From Triatoma infestans (Eukaryota; Arthropoda; Insecta; Hemiptera; Reduviidae), in the NCBI GenBank assembly GCA_011037195.1, contig JAAEAF010000103.1, forward strand, positions 248,001 to 312,000: DNA of 64,000 nt, written 5' to 3'. This document shows positions 1 to 10,100 of this stretch, piece after piece. Within the stretch, counting starts at the first letter, position 1. The number at the start of each line of letters is the position of its first letter. The notes below the pieces were generated by a model. That model had not been told where the DNA came from, searched no databases, and was given only the letters and a program-made list of their open reading frames with translations. The translations under genes were made by a program, and so were the position numbers.

Positions 1-706
1 AATAAACAAAGGAATAAAGTGCATTCAATATACATATAATATTGGAAATTCATTGAGAAGATATTCTTCGCTAAAGTTTTGGTGAACTGTAGCTAAAAAA
101 AATTCCGATTTGCTTACAAAACATGAACCTGTAACCTAGAGGCAATTATTTTGTTAGCATTGCATTGTAGTTTTTATGCTTAAAAGGTCGTAGCTAAATC
201 AAATAACATCTTAAAATCAATTTATCACGGAAAAAATTCTTCAAATAACAGTGGTAACTTAACTCTTTTCTAAAGACAACTATTACCAGATTCTTTTGTG
301 GAAAAAAGAGCATGAAAAAATGGAAAACTTAATTCGAGAAGTAGCTATTCCACTATTAAATGTTCCTTTATATGATTCGTCGACGATCACTCCCACGACT
401 TTCCATTACTCTCTAATCAAGAATTTTTCTTTAAAATTGCAACGATAAAATGTTCAGTTGGACTGGCCATAAAAATGGTGGTGGAGATTTTACTTGAATA
501 CTGACTGTCCGGAGCGTTCAAAAGGTCAAAACCAACAAGTTTGTGAAAATTTAAAGTGACTGACAGACTTCAATTTCCCTCTAAAATCAGTTTTTTTTTT
601 CAGAAAAATGTTTCAAATAAAAGTGATACGTTTTTATCTATGCAGCGAGCATGCCCAGCTGCTACATAATGTTATACACACAAATAATATAATTCATTTT
701 TTACAG
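1..706. other. No gene recognised; left-edge AT-rich DNA
   Basis: I see no convincing coding sequence here. It is probably intron of the gene whose terminal exon starts at 707, because a good acceptor (pyrimidine-rich tract then ACAG) ends at 706. Confidence 0.4.
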
Positions 707-1014
707 GAAATTCCAAATTTGGAAATAGTAGATTCCCACTTCCACATGCCTCAAATTCTTAACTGTTCAATGCATCAAAGAGAAAGAAGAATAGCAATGA
801 AAATTAGAGCGGAGAGAAATTACAAAAAAAGAACCCTCAATATAGCTATGCCAACAATGCACAAGTCAGCTCATTCAGAGCAGGTTTTGGGGACAATGTA
901 ACCGATAAGTTGAGGAGGTTAAGTAAAAATAAGAAGAAAAAATTGAGAGAAATAGAACAAATAATGTTTCAATTAAAAGAAAGTGATACTGACAGTGAGG
1001 AGCCAATGATATAG
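707..1014 (+). CDS. Terminal exon of an unrecognised gene, with an apparent one-base frame slip
   Basis: Seen: a strong splice acceptor ends at 706, then an open frame starts with EIPNLEIVDSHFHMPQ and stays open past a basic stretch (RERRIAMKIRAERNYKK). In this frame it would stop at 899-901. From a run of seven A (824-830) the minus-one frame is open to a TAG at 1012-1014 and ends in a lysine-rich then acidic tail (KNKKKKLREIEQ, SDTDSEEPMI) typical of a natural C-terminus. A single missing A would join the two. I infer the last exon of a gene lying mostly left of the window, with either a sequencing indel or a decayed end. I do not recognise the family; the visible part is charged and probably coiled. 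Confidence 0.45.
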
Positions 1015-1988
1015 CAGAAAATTTATATTCATTAACTGTTATATATTAACTAAATTATTATTTTTACTTTGGTTTTTGAAAACTTTATTGCTAATTTTTT
1101 GGATAACTATTTGTTAATAGATGGTTGAATTTTGTGTGATTCAGAATAATTTTCTGTTGTACTAGTTTTTAGTTATTTACAAAGGAATAATTATCTCATT
1201 AATCAACAGGAGAGTATGTTTTTAAGCCATACGTTGATTCTATGCAATCTGTGGAAGTCCTGTTTGTGGAAGAATTTTGAAATACTGCTGCATTTTTTGT
1301 ATTCGTAAGATAACAATATAAATAAATAAATAAAAAAATCTTAAATACATTATAGGTAACCTAAAAGGCATTATTATAATTTCATTATCTTATTAACCAA
1401 ATCAAGTATCTTTTTCGCTTGCGATTTCATGTACTAAACAGAATTGCTATTTATTGTGTATTACAATGATCTTCAAAAGTACTATTCTTGAAGAATGTCG
1501 CACATACGGCTATTAAGCCGTACGTACTTGACATGAAAAGTATGTTTGATATTATGGAACAGGACTAACTACTTTTTAGGATATTTCTACATCAATATAC
1601 ACATATGTATCTTTATTTTAAGTTAGGCTACTTGTGAAAGAAACGGTTTTTATTCTCGTATCCTCTTTACGATATTTCTGCATTGAATAATATGTGCAAA
1701 AATAAGTTAGATTGCTTAATAAAATCCATATTAATAAAATTTCACTTATGATACTTCTGTACCAAACCAACTATGTTCATTTCAAAATGAATAAAATACT
1801 TTTTAATGTTTCTTGTTTTTTCTTTATTTCTAAGTATAGGGTGTGGGATTGTGCAGGTAATTCTCATCATCGGAGGAGTTAAAAATTAAGATAGTTAATA
1901 CATGAAACTACTAATAGAAAGTCCCTGAAGTGGACAGGGCTTCTTCTTTTGCGGGTTGAATACCTGAGGAGATTCTTCGTAATCGTTG
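1015..1988. other. AT-rich non-coding DNA downstream of the terminal exon
   Basis: No gene is seen. Overlapping AATAAA hexamers near 1317-1340 could serve as polyadenylation signals for the plus-strand exon ending at 1014, but could equally be the A-rich tail of a retroelement. Confidence 0.3.
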
Positions 1989-2180
1989 TTAGTTCTTCTT
2001 TCTTAGAACAGTCCACGGTAGTTTGTCAGCGATTGTGGTAGGAATTTCATTTGATTCATGAGCTAATTTTGTATCTGTTTGTACAGCTAAAATTTTGACT
2101 AAATGTTTGCTTGTCTTTATTGTTATATCAATTGGAGAATCTAAACTTAATAAAACCACTTTTTTGAGCAAACCATACAT
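1989..2180 (-). CDS. Possible terminal exon, function unknown
   Basis: A minus-strand open frame of 63 codons ends in LPWTVLRKKN and a TAA. It carries plausible protein sequence (LSLDSPIDITIKTSK, KLAHESNEIPTTIADK) rather than AT-rich noise. A TTTTAG acceptor lies just upstream on the minus strand, but a TGA falls in frame shortly before the first ATG, so the exact start is unclear. I do not recognise the family and see no partner exons. It could be the last exon of a short gene, an exon of a pseudogene, or chance. Confidence 0.3.
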   Translation of the reverse strand: MYGLLKKVVLLSLDSPIDITIKTSKHLVKILAVQTDTKLAHESNEIPTTIADKLPWTVLRKKN

Positions 2181-2490
2181 TTCTCATCTAAAATTTCTTT
2201 GAATGAAAAGTTCCCAGTAAAAGTGATAGATCTCTGTATTCAAAGTTAGGATAACAAATTTAATGACATCGTCGATGTTTTGTCGATAAAATCGTAGAAA
2301 ACTGAAATGACCAGTAAAAACGCACTTCCGCTTTCTTCAGACTCTGAATTTTGACAGCACATTCAATTGCAATTATTATTTAGGTGATATAATTGTATAA
2401 TAACCTAAAATAGCACTTAGGAGGGAAACATAACTCTACTCGTTGTAGGTGTTTATATTAGCATTATATAAAATTTGTAGCTCTTTATTC

Positions 2491-2955
2491 CAGATACTAT
2501 TGCATGCTACTTGGGGAGTAGCGACCCCACGGGTTACCACAGCTCACTACTCCATGCACTTTGTCAGCACTATAGAATACCCTTAAACTACATTCTCTCT
2601 ACATACCTACCTCACAGTATACCCTTTCTAACTACATAACTACACTCCTCCCTTTCCAGACAAGGACAAACGCAGTACACAAACTAGGATCACGCCCCTA
2701 GTTAATTGGCGTACGCCAAGGGAAAGGATGGGATTAACTCAGTGGTAACGCGCTGGACTATCAATGCGGAGGTCCCGCGTTCGAGTCCAGGTGTGCTACC
2801 CTTAGATTTTCTCTTCTTAGGAGCTTCTACAGTTCACTGTTCGGCGATGCACAGTGCAGTCTGAATAATGCACGGAGGCCGGGACTGCACTGAGAAGGCT
2901 CCGGAGGCCTTTTCAGTCGCAGTGCAATAATCACCTGTAACATTAATCTAATCAT
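2491..2955 (+). repeat. Insertion with tRNA-like internal promoter (candidate tRNA-derived SINE)
   Basis: Between 2729 and 2800 there is a tRNA-like stretch with a box-A-like TAACTCAGTGG and a box-B-like CGTTCGAGTCC, and an anticodon arm with four of five pairs around ATC. The T stem has two mismatches and the acceptor ends do not pair, so it is not a working tRNA. It sits inside a block that interrupts the surrounding dispersed repeat. A GC-rich near-palindrome (gagaaggctccggaggccttt) follows near 2898. I infer a tRNA-derived SINE or a composite insertion. Confidence 0.45.
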
Positions 2956-3100
2956 ATGAGTAGTTTATGTATTAGATTTAAAGAAATTCGTTGGAGCCGT
3001 TTTCTATAAAATCGCTAAGAAATAATGCAATAAAGTCTTGCTTCCGGTTGGCCGATTTTGATCAAAACCTTAGCACTTAAACTAAATATCTTAGACTAGA

Positions 3101-3190
3101 CATATTAAATAAAAAGAATTAGCTATAAAAAGAAATATATATATCATATATTCATAAAATATATTATTAAAGTAACTGAAAATGATTCCA
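3101..3190. repeat. 90-bp AT-rich direct repeat, copy 1
   Basis: Starts catattaaataaaaagaatt and ends gaaaatgattc. It is nearly identical to 3989-4078 in the same orientation. Here it interrupts the dispersed repeat, and about 20 bp containing aaactaaatatc is present on both sides of it. Confidence 0.6.
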
Positions 3191-3400
3191 GCACCGAAAC
3201 TAAATATCAAGTTTGAACTTTCTACTATTTTGAGTTATTCTTACTACATACACATACACACACACACAGACCACTTCCCAAAAATCACTGTTTCCGGGAC
3301 AGGGATTTCAAAAGCTGTATGTTCGGTGAATACTCTAAATCGAAAATTTGGTTCACGGTCACAATACTTCCTCTTACTAGGAGTAATAGCAAGTAAAAAA

Positions 3401-4431
3401 AAATTCACTAGTATAATTTCACGCAATATTACTTTAAAAAGTAAAAAATTATTGTCTCGTCATTGTTCTCAGAATATTTTATGAGAATAGTATGATGGGT
3501 TCTTTCTTATTTAAAAATAATTAATTGAAATTTATCGCACTAAGCAAATTCTGCGTATGAATATGTAATTATCCAGAAGAAATAATCTTTGTTAAACTTA
3601 ACTTTTTGTTTTTCATATTTATTAGAACATTTACATTCTCTCGTTAAACTTTACATATTGTTTTGTGATGCCCAGTAAATTATTAAATAAAATGCTTAAT
3701 TGTAACTGCAAGAGAAGAACTGTAACTATCAGCTATATTCCCGTAAATCATTGAGTCAGAGCTTTAAGTTAATTATAGTGCTATATTTCTTAGGTTGTTT
3801 ATTCTTCAATACTTAAACTTAGAAATTTTATATTTAATGGATTCATATTATTTTTACATATCTTAATTATTGATTAGTGACAGCTCTAAGGTATCAATGC
3901 ACCTATTAAAGGTAGGAAGGCAATAAACACTGAACTGCCTATAATTTATGACCTATACATCTGACATCAATAGATATAGCAAAACTGTCATATTAAATAA
4001 AAAGAATTAGCTATAAAAATAAATATATATTTCATACATTCATGGAATATATTATTAAAGTAATTGAAAATGATTCTAGGCATATCAAGGAACAAAATAA
4101 TAATATGTTTAGTAACACTATTATTCAATACATTTTTTAGGGAACTGCCTTAAACGTTTATTTTGTTAATTTTCTGGTAACCACGCTATGTTATATTAAC
4201 ATACTTTCATTCTTTGAAATGATAACTGAACTTTTCCTCTTGATTATTCCGCTCGGAATTCAAAAGGGTGTACCATTTTTTTAAAAAAAGATTTGATATG
4301 TGGATTGATCTATATTATAAGGTAATGTTCCATAAAAAATTAAAATAGTAGATGACCCAAATAATTTATATGTACACTATAAGAAGTAACAAATCCAATG
4401 TTCAACTAATGAACAGAAAATATAGAACATA
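3401..4431. other. AT-rich intergenic DNA
   Basis: No gene is seen. The only structure I can support is the second copy of the 90-bp AT-rich repeat (3989-4078). Confidence 0.4.
3989..4078. repeat. 90-bp AT-rich direct repeat, copy 2
   Basis: It matches 3101-3190 with only a few substitutions and small gaps. It is flanked by unrelated sequence, so the shared block is a discrete unit of about 90 bp rather than part of a longer duplication. Confidence 0.6.
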
Positions 4432-5481
4432 TCACAGTTTGATTTGTTTAGTTTGACAGTTTAACCATTCATTATCTAATTTATAAACTTTTCCTTTCCA
4501 TTCAAATTGTGTCGGTGGATTATTTTCCCCATTCTCAAAACGAAACAATTTACTAAATTCAATGGCTAATTGGGATTTTACCAGTCCAACAGAACCAAAT
4601 CTAGCACCGCAAGGATGATAAACTCTTCCACTTTCTGGATTCATAAATATTTTATCAGGTTCAAACCTATTATACATAAGATCACCCGCATTACCATAAC
4701 AAAACAAATCATTTCCATTTTGAACAATTACATGAGAATACACTAATGGCACATCATCACATCTAATATAATTTCTTTCCCTACCGCATAATGAAATATA
4801 TGGAAAATCCTTTTGATAACGGTTTGTTTCATTAGGGCGTATTCTTTTAAAAAAGAAGACCAAGAATTGTTTATCTAGAAACAAGAGAAAGTACATTTAT
4901 GTAAAAGAAAAACTTTTTTCTTATAATAATATCCATGTAATATTTTGATTAAAAGTTAAATTATTATCTTAATATAATAAATCTTCAATTATTAAATTAA
5001 TAATCTTAAAAGAGCACACAATCTATCAAATATGCAGTACCTTTAAAGCAAGATGTGAAATTTTTCATTCTTGAATCATCCAAAAAAAGCTGAAAAATTA
5101 AGTTAAATAATTGAAGTATTGGATATATATTTGTTATATGAAAAAAAATTACAAGAAAAATATGTAAATCTTCCTTTTCGGAAGTTTTTCTTCCGAAGCG
5201 AGTTTTCAAAAAAATAACCATGCCTACAAACTGAGAGGCATCAAATTTGTGGCCTTAGAAAGCATTATGTAACATTGACTAGGACTTATAAACAGCTTTT
5301 TACATTTGATTTTATCTTCCTAAGTGAGGAATCTTACCATTCCTTGGTGATCAATGTAATAAAAATATTCCCTAATATTTTTCTCTGGAGATTGACCTTG
5401 CACATAAAAATGTTCAGTTGAATATGATCTCTTCAAATTTTGCAAGATTTTGCAATAAATATGTTGTTTAATACGGTTCAT
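4432..5481 (-). CDS. C8orf82: UPF0598 family protein (C8orf82 homologue), complete
   Basis: Three minus-strand exons: 5481-5338 (48 codons from the ATG at 5481), 5089-5041 and 4874-4432. All junctions are GT-AG and the phases join to 211 residues, close to the 216 of human C8orf82. Family marks in order are GQSPEKNIREYFYYIDHQG (about 29-47), LFLDDSRMKNFTSCFKD, FKRIRPNETNRY, ISLCGRERNYIRCDD and VYHPCGARFGSVGLVKS. The N-terminus is basic and free of acidic residues before residue 23, compatible with a mitochondrial presequence, though this is only an inference. The family has no defined biochemical activity. Introns are 166 and 248 bp. Its start faces the Asx start 1.09 kb away. Confidence 0.93.
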
Positions 5482-6569
5482 TTTTAGACTGTTAAGGAAT
5501 CGAATCTAAAAGAGAAAAGAAATATCTGAACTAATGAACAACGTAATGAAACCAAATCGAAGATTCTAATTGCATGCATTTCCACCGGACTGTATCACAA
5601 TCTTAGATATTTGTTTGATAGTGAAAAGGTTCAGTAAATGGGAAGACACTTACTTTTATTACAATGATCTTTTAATGCAACTGATTGCAACATCATTAAA
5701 TAAAAGTCGCAATCACATTCCCTTCAAATTTAATCATAAGTCGATAATTTTTCTGGGATACAGTTCCTTAACCTTCTCAACAAGTTACAACCTTCAGATC
5801 TTGTCATTCAGTATTCAACCTCACAAGTTGGAGTTCAGGATCATCAGTATTTCTAAAATAAATAAAAATTATAGTGTAAAAGAAAAAAATCCATTTATAC
5901 TAGTAAAAAATTCTTTTTAAGTAACTCTGGAGAGAAGAATTTGGAATGGTATATTTCAGTTTACTTCTTTCTAATAAAATATAAATTTATTTAACCAAAA
6001 ATAAATATAATTTGAAAACAATTTTAAACATTTGTAAATAAGAGGAATGTGAACATATATGAAAAATAAAATTTTTATAGTAACCTCTTAGTATCTGAAA
6101 GATATGAAAGATGTTGCTGAAAGATGGCGTTTGTTTAGATGCTCGGTAATGGGTAGATGTTTGTAATTGTTCAGATTTCATTATTATTGTGCAAATTTCT
6201 TGAATTTTGAAGGCTTTATGATTGATAAGAGCTCGGTCATTCTTAATCGAAATTATGTTTTCGTTTTTATACTGGAATATTATTGCCGGTGGTTAATGCA
6301 GAATCTAATGATAATAATTTGATGAATTCATTTACAAAAACAATTGTTTGTAGTTTGTGAGTTGAAACTGTTAGCAGTCTTGAGGAACTACGTTCCAGTT
6401 ATGGGTATTTAAAATAATGTTATGTTCAAATAATTGGAGTAAGTTCGTTATCAATTAATCCTAACTTATCAATTAACATTATAGACTACTGAAGTTCCTG
6501 GTTGCTCGTAATATGGTTTCACATTATAGGTATGGTTGTGGCCCTGTGTGTTTTTAATAGATAATTGGT
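5482..6569. promoter_or_regulatory. Shared upstream region of divergent UPF0598 and Asx genes
   Basis: The interval separates the two divergent start codons. It must hold both 5' UTRs and probably both promoters. It is AT-rich; I see no convincing TATA or initiator element and no credible coding exon, since the open frames within it are compositionally like noise. Confidence 0.4.
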
Positions 6570-7144
6570 ATGGAGGAGACAACGAACCATGTTTCTGAAA
6601 CTCAGGAATTGAAACAGTCTCAGGCTTTGTCTCCTCTGAAAATCCAGAAAGTTAAAGGTTTGCTGAAACTTGCTTAAATAACTTTCTACTTACCATTTTT
6701 GTTTTTTCTTATAAACATAAGTTTTGAATGATGGCAATAAACATTAAATTATCTGATTATAGGTGGTCCTGATGGGATTGAGGAAGATGTTGCTCGGATT
6801 GGGATTTCCGAAGGGGTTAGTTTTTTTTTAAACATTAAGTATTAAATGACTTACTGGGACGTAATTGTAAATCGGAAATTCTAACCTTATCATCAGGATT
6901 AGGAGTATTAAATCATTAATTAGAAAAGCAATTTGTTTTATATTTTAGATATGGAGCGTGGCTGGCTTAGAAAGAGAGGCAGCAAAACACAATGCAAAAG
7001 ATTCTAGAGTAGCACATACACATTCAAAAAAAGTTATTAAACATGCTCTGAGACAACAAGCCAAACGAAGAAGAAAGAATACGACAATTGCAGCTGGAAA
7101 TATTGCTCCGGTTCAGAGGCTGTCACTGTCTCCAAATTGTGACC
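6570..7144 (+). CDS. Asx: Asx exons 1-3 (N-terminal basic region)
   Basis: Exon 1 opens with [16 protein letters not shown] at the ATG at 6570. Exon 2 (53 nt) gives [17 protein letters not shown]. Exon 3 gives [17 protein letters not shown], then the strongly basic [18 protein letters not shown], a likely nuclear localisation signal. Both exons 2 and 3 end at a GTTAGT donor. Exon 3 ends in phase 1 at 7144, which fits the acceptor before 15052 exactly. That phase match, the same strand and the lack of any other gene between support placing them in Asx; exon 1 rests on an open frame and a moderate donor. Confidence 0.7.
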
Positions 7145-10100
7145 GTTAGTATACTCTCTCTTAAGGGAGTGTTAAAGTAGCCTCTTTAGTATCTTAGGAT
7201 TCTGATGAATCATCAGTCTCAATAGAGTAATAGATTTACTACTTAGAGACGTCGTAGTAAATGTTATTTTTCTTTCTTTAATGGTTTATTTCAAAAATAT
7301 TTCTGTTACTAGTAGTGTTGAATAACATTATTGAATAAGCTTTGACTTTGTGGAATAATTTCTTCAAAGAAGTCCCGTACAAGTTATTTGAAAGTGCATG
7401 AAATCTATAACTTTTAAAAGAAGCTACATTTTCATTGTTAAAAAAAAATTCTTTAACAATGAATAGGTCAGACTTTTCACAATAAAATTATTTTTTGGTT
7501 TTAATCGTTTGGCGGCGATTGCACTTAATTTGATTTTAAGAATTTGAATAAAAACCTTTGCCTAACATTCTTACCTATATCCTTTTTGCCTTCTTAGGCA
7601 GTGAGACAGTTTGTAGCTTCTGTCAAGTGTGACATCCTTTTATAAAGATCTGCGACACCCCTAAGAAAAGCTGCCTTTGAAGAATGGCGTAAGTGTTGGT
7701 GTTTCCCACTTCAAGATACTCCGAAGGCAAACAAATTTGTATGCGAGAAAACGTGGCTTTCAGGTTGCGAGTGGTTCAATTTAGATGTACGCCATAATGC
7801 TAACATTAATTAGGCGCCTCTCCGTGGTGCACCTTGAATCGGTGGGCAGCCCTGGAAGTGCTGGACCCCTCTGCGTAGAGAGGTGAAACTCCGGCCCATG
7901 TTCTTGGGCATTGCCCAAATAGTATACTCCTTGTGACGCATTGCCATCACCGAGTTAAGCACGAATTAATGGATTTATTAATCGAAAAAGGTTTTACTTC
8001 GAAGAAAAATATGGTATCGATTCTGACGATGCTCCAAGATAGCTGAGAATAGGAAGTCAGCAATGATCCAAGATCCCACAATTCGCAATGTAACTAATGA
8101 CTGTGATTACACAACAAAGGTGGATTTGAAAAAAAAAACATATATGAAAAGTGCATCCTTTACTATAAAGAAAAATATAGAGAGCAATATGGTGACAGGG
8201 ATTACCCTGTTATGACCTGTGGTTTGGGGCAAGAGGTGCTATTCCGCAATCAACTCAAAGTTTTCTTGACGAGATCGGTATTTACCCATATAAATTGACA
8301 AGTATAGTACAGTCAGTTATTATAGACTCGTTAGGCATTGTACATTATCATATATATAATCATTAATTTCCTTGGCTATATATAGCCATTAATTTTTTTG
8401 TTTTTTTTGTTTTTAACGTAATGATATTTTATGTTTCCTCATTAACAAATTGTTTCATTTACTTTCTCAAGTTAACGGCTGTTGCGTGTGTTTTTGTTTC
8501 ATTACACCCCTTGATGTGACACACTTGTAATCCACTTTTCTCTAATCCATCCATCACTATTCTGAATCAGTTCTTTTCTCCTTCATCAATCCAATGTTTT
8601 CTTTATAAAAGCTTCTTTAGTTTAGTTCCTCCTTTTTAGATCCAAGTTTTTCTTGGTCCTTTCTTCAGTCTTTGGACTGAATTCGTTGGTCCTAATGAGT
8701 CCCCCTCAAGGATTGTCATCTTCTTAAAATCCATATCGTCATTGCTTGGAAACCTTTGTTATAACTGTCGATGAGATTAATGATTAGCTCAAAACAGAAT
8801 CTGTGACTGTTATAAAAAGTAGGTGGCATTGGAAAATCAGAGATACTCTTCGAGATTCTTTTGCGATCTAAATTCGACTCAAGAAACATCTAGGCTGCTA
8901 CGTATTCTTGGTAAGGATAAGGATTGTCAGTTAGATACTTCAAGATCTCCTGACGGATACTATACAGGAGGAGCAATGGAGACATTCAGCTTCTGCTTAA
9001 TACCCGGATAATATGAATATTAACAGATCTGCTTTGTCTGCGGATGGCAAGAGGAAGCTAGAATCCAGTGACCTGGCTACAGTTGAAAAAGTAGTTGCTG
9101 CAGTTAGAGTAGTTTAGGCAGTCCAAAGTCTCTTACCATATAAGTCACCTGGACCTAACGGAGATTATCCCTGTCAGTTACAAAATTGGTGGGGATGTTC
9201 TGACGAAGGTATTAATAAGGATTTTTAAAGGTTGTTTAACGTTTCGTTATGTACAAACATTATGGAGGGAAGTTTCTAAGTTCATTAACGAAGTAATCTG
9301 ACCCTAAGGCATTTAAAAGCTATTAGTCTATGTCATTCCTCATAAAAACTTTGGAAAGGTCGGTGGATAGGTATATTACTGATGGTCCTGACCATCCATT
9401 TCATCCAAAGCAACATGCTTATACTATACGACCAAGCCTGATGTGCATTGTCTGGTCATTAGGATAGAATCTGTTCTAGAAACAAAGGAATATGCTTTAG
9501 GGTGTTCTTTATTTTTATTTTGATGGGACATTTGACAGAGTATCGTTCGAGTATCGTGCTCTTAAAGATTCCCTAGGTCGAAAAGGTATACAACCAGTTA
9601 TAATTAACTGGATAGTTATTTATTTGTAGTTATACAGGCTTCTCTAGGCAAACACCCTGGTTGTACAAATGGGAAGAGGCTACCTTCAAGGTACCTCCAC
9701 GAAAGATATGGTGTGCTGTCATGGATGAATTGCTAACTGGGATTCTAATTACAAGCATATAACGATGATGGTGATATTTTATTGTTGAGGGTCTTGTCTG
9801 ACTCCTATCTCAGAATACCAAATGCCCTCAACATTTTTTATGATTTGACTCAAGATAAGGGTCTTTCAATTAATCCCAATAAGACCCAGGGGATCTTATT
9901 TACCCATAGAGAAAGGAATAACACCTCCTGAGTTATTAGGAACTTCTATTCAGATTTGCAAATCGGTGAAGTTTCTTGGAGTAGTTCTCAGCAGTAAATT
10001 AAATTGTCGAAACTGTTAAGACACAGCATCGAAAGGCAATTACTTCCTTTTGGCAGTATCGAAGAATTATAGGTAAGAATTGGGGATTATTCCGAAGATG

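Larger units (their letters stand above)
2200..3400 (+). repeat. Member of the dispersed 'CACTTCCGG' repeat family, itself split by insertions
   Basis: This stretch repeats the unit seen most fully at 46186-47204: the cacttccg motif near 2320, a block ending in gtagctcttta, a block with ttggagccgtttt near 2990, cttccggttgg near 3045, an ACACAC run near 3250 and the terminal hairpin ctcttactaggagtaa near 3375. It is interrupted by a 465-bp insertion (about 2491-2955) and by a 90-bp AT-rich block (3101-3190). The match in order of blocks is clear by eye; the exact ends are not. Confidence 0.6.

Noticed and set aside
2729..2800. A working tRNA gene
   Set aside because: Box A and B motifs and an anticodon arm are present, but the acceptor stem does not pair and the T stem has two mismatches.
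5570..5920. A 116-codon plus-strand gene
   Set aside because: Composition is that of AT-rich noise; no domain, and it lies between two divergent gene starts.
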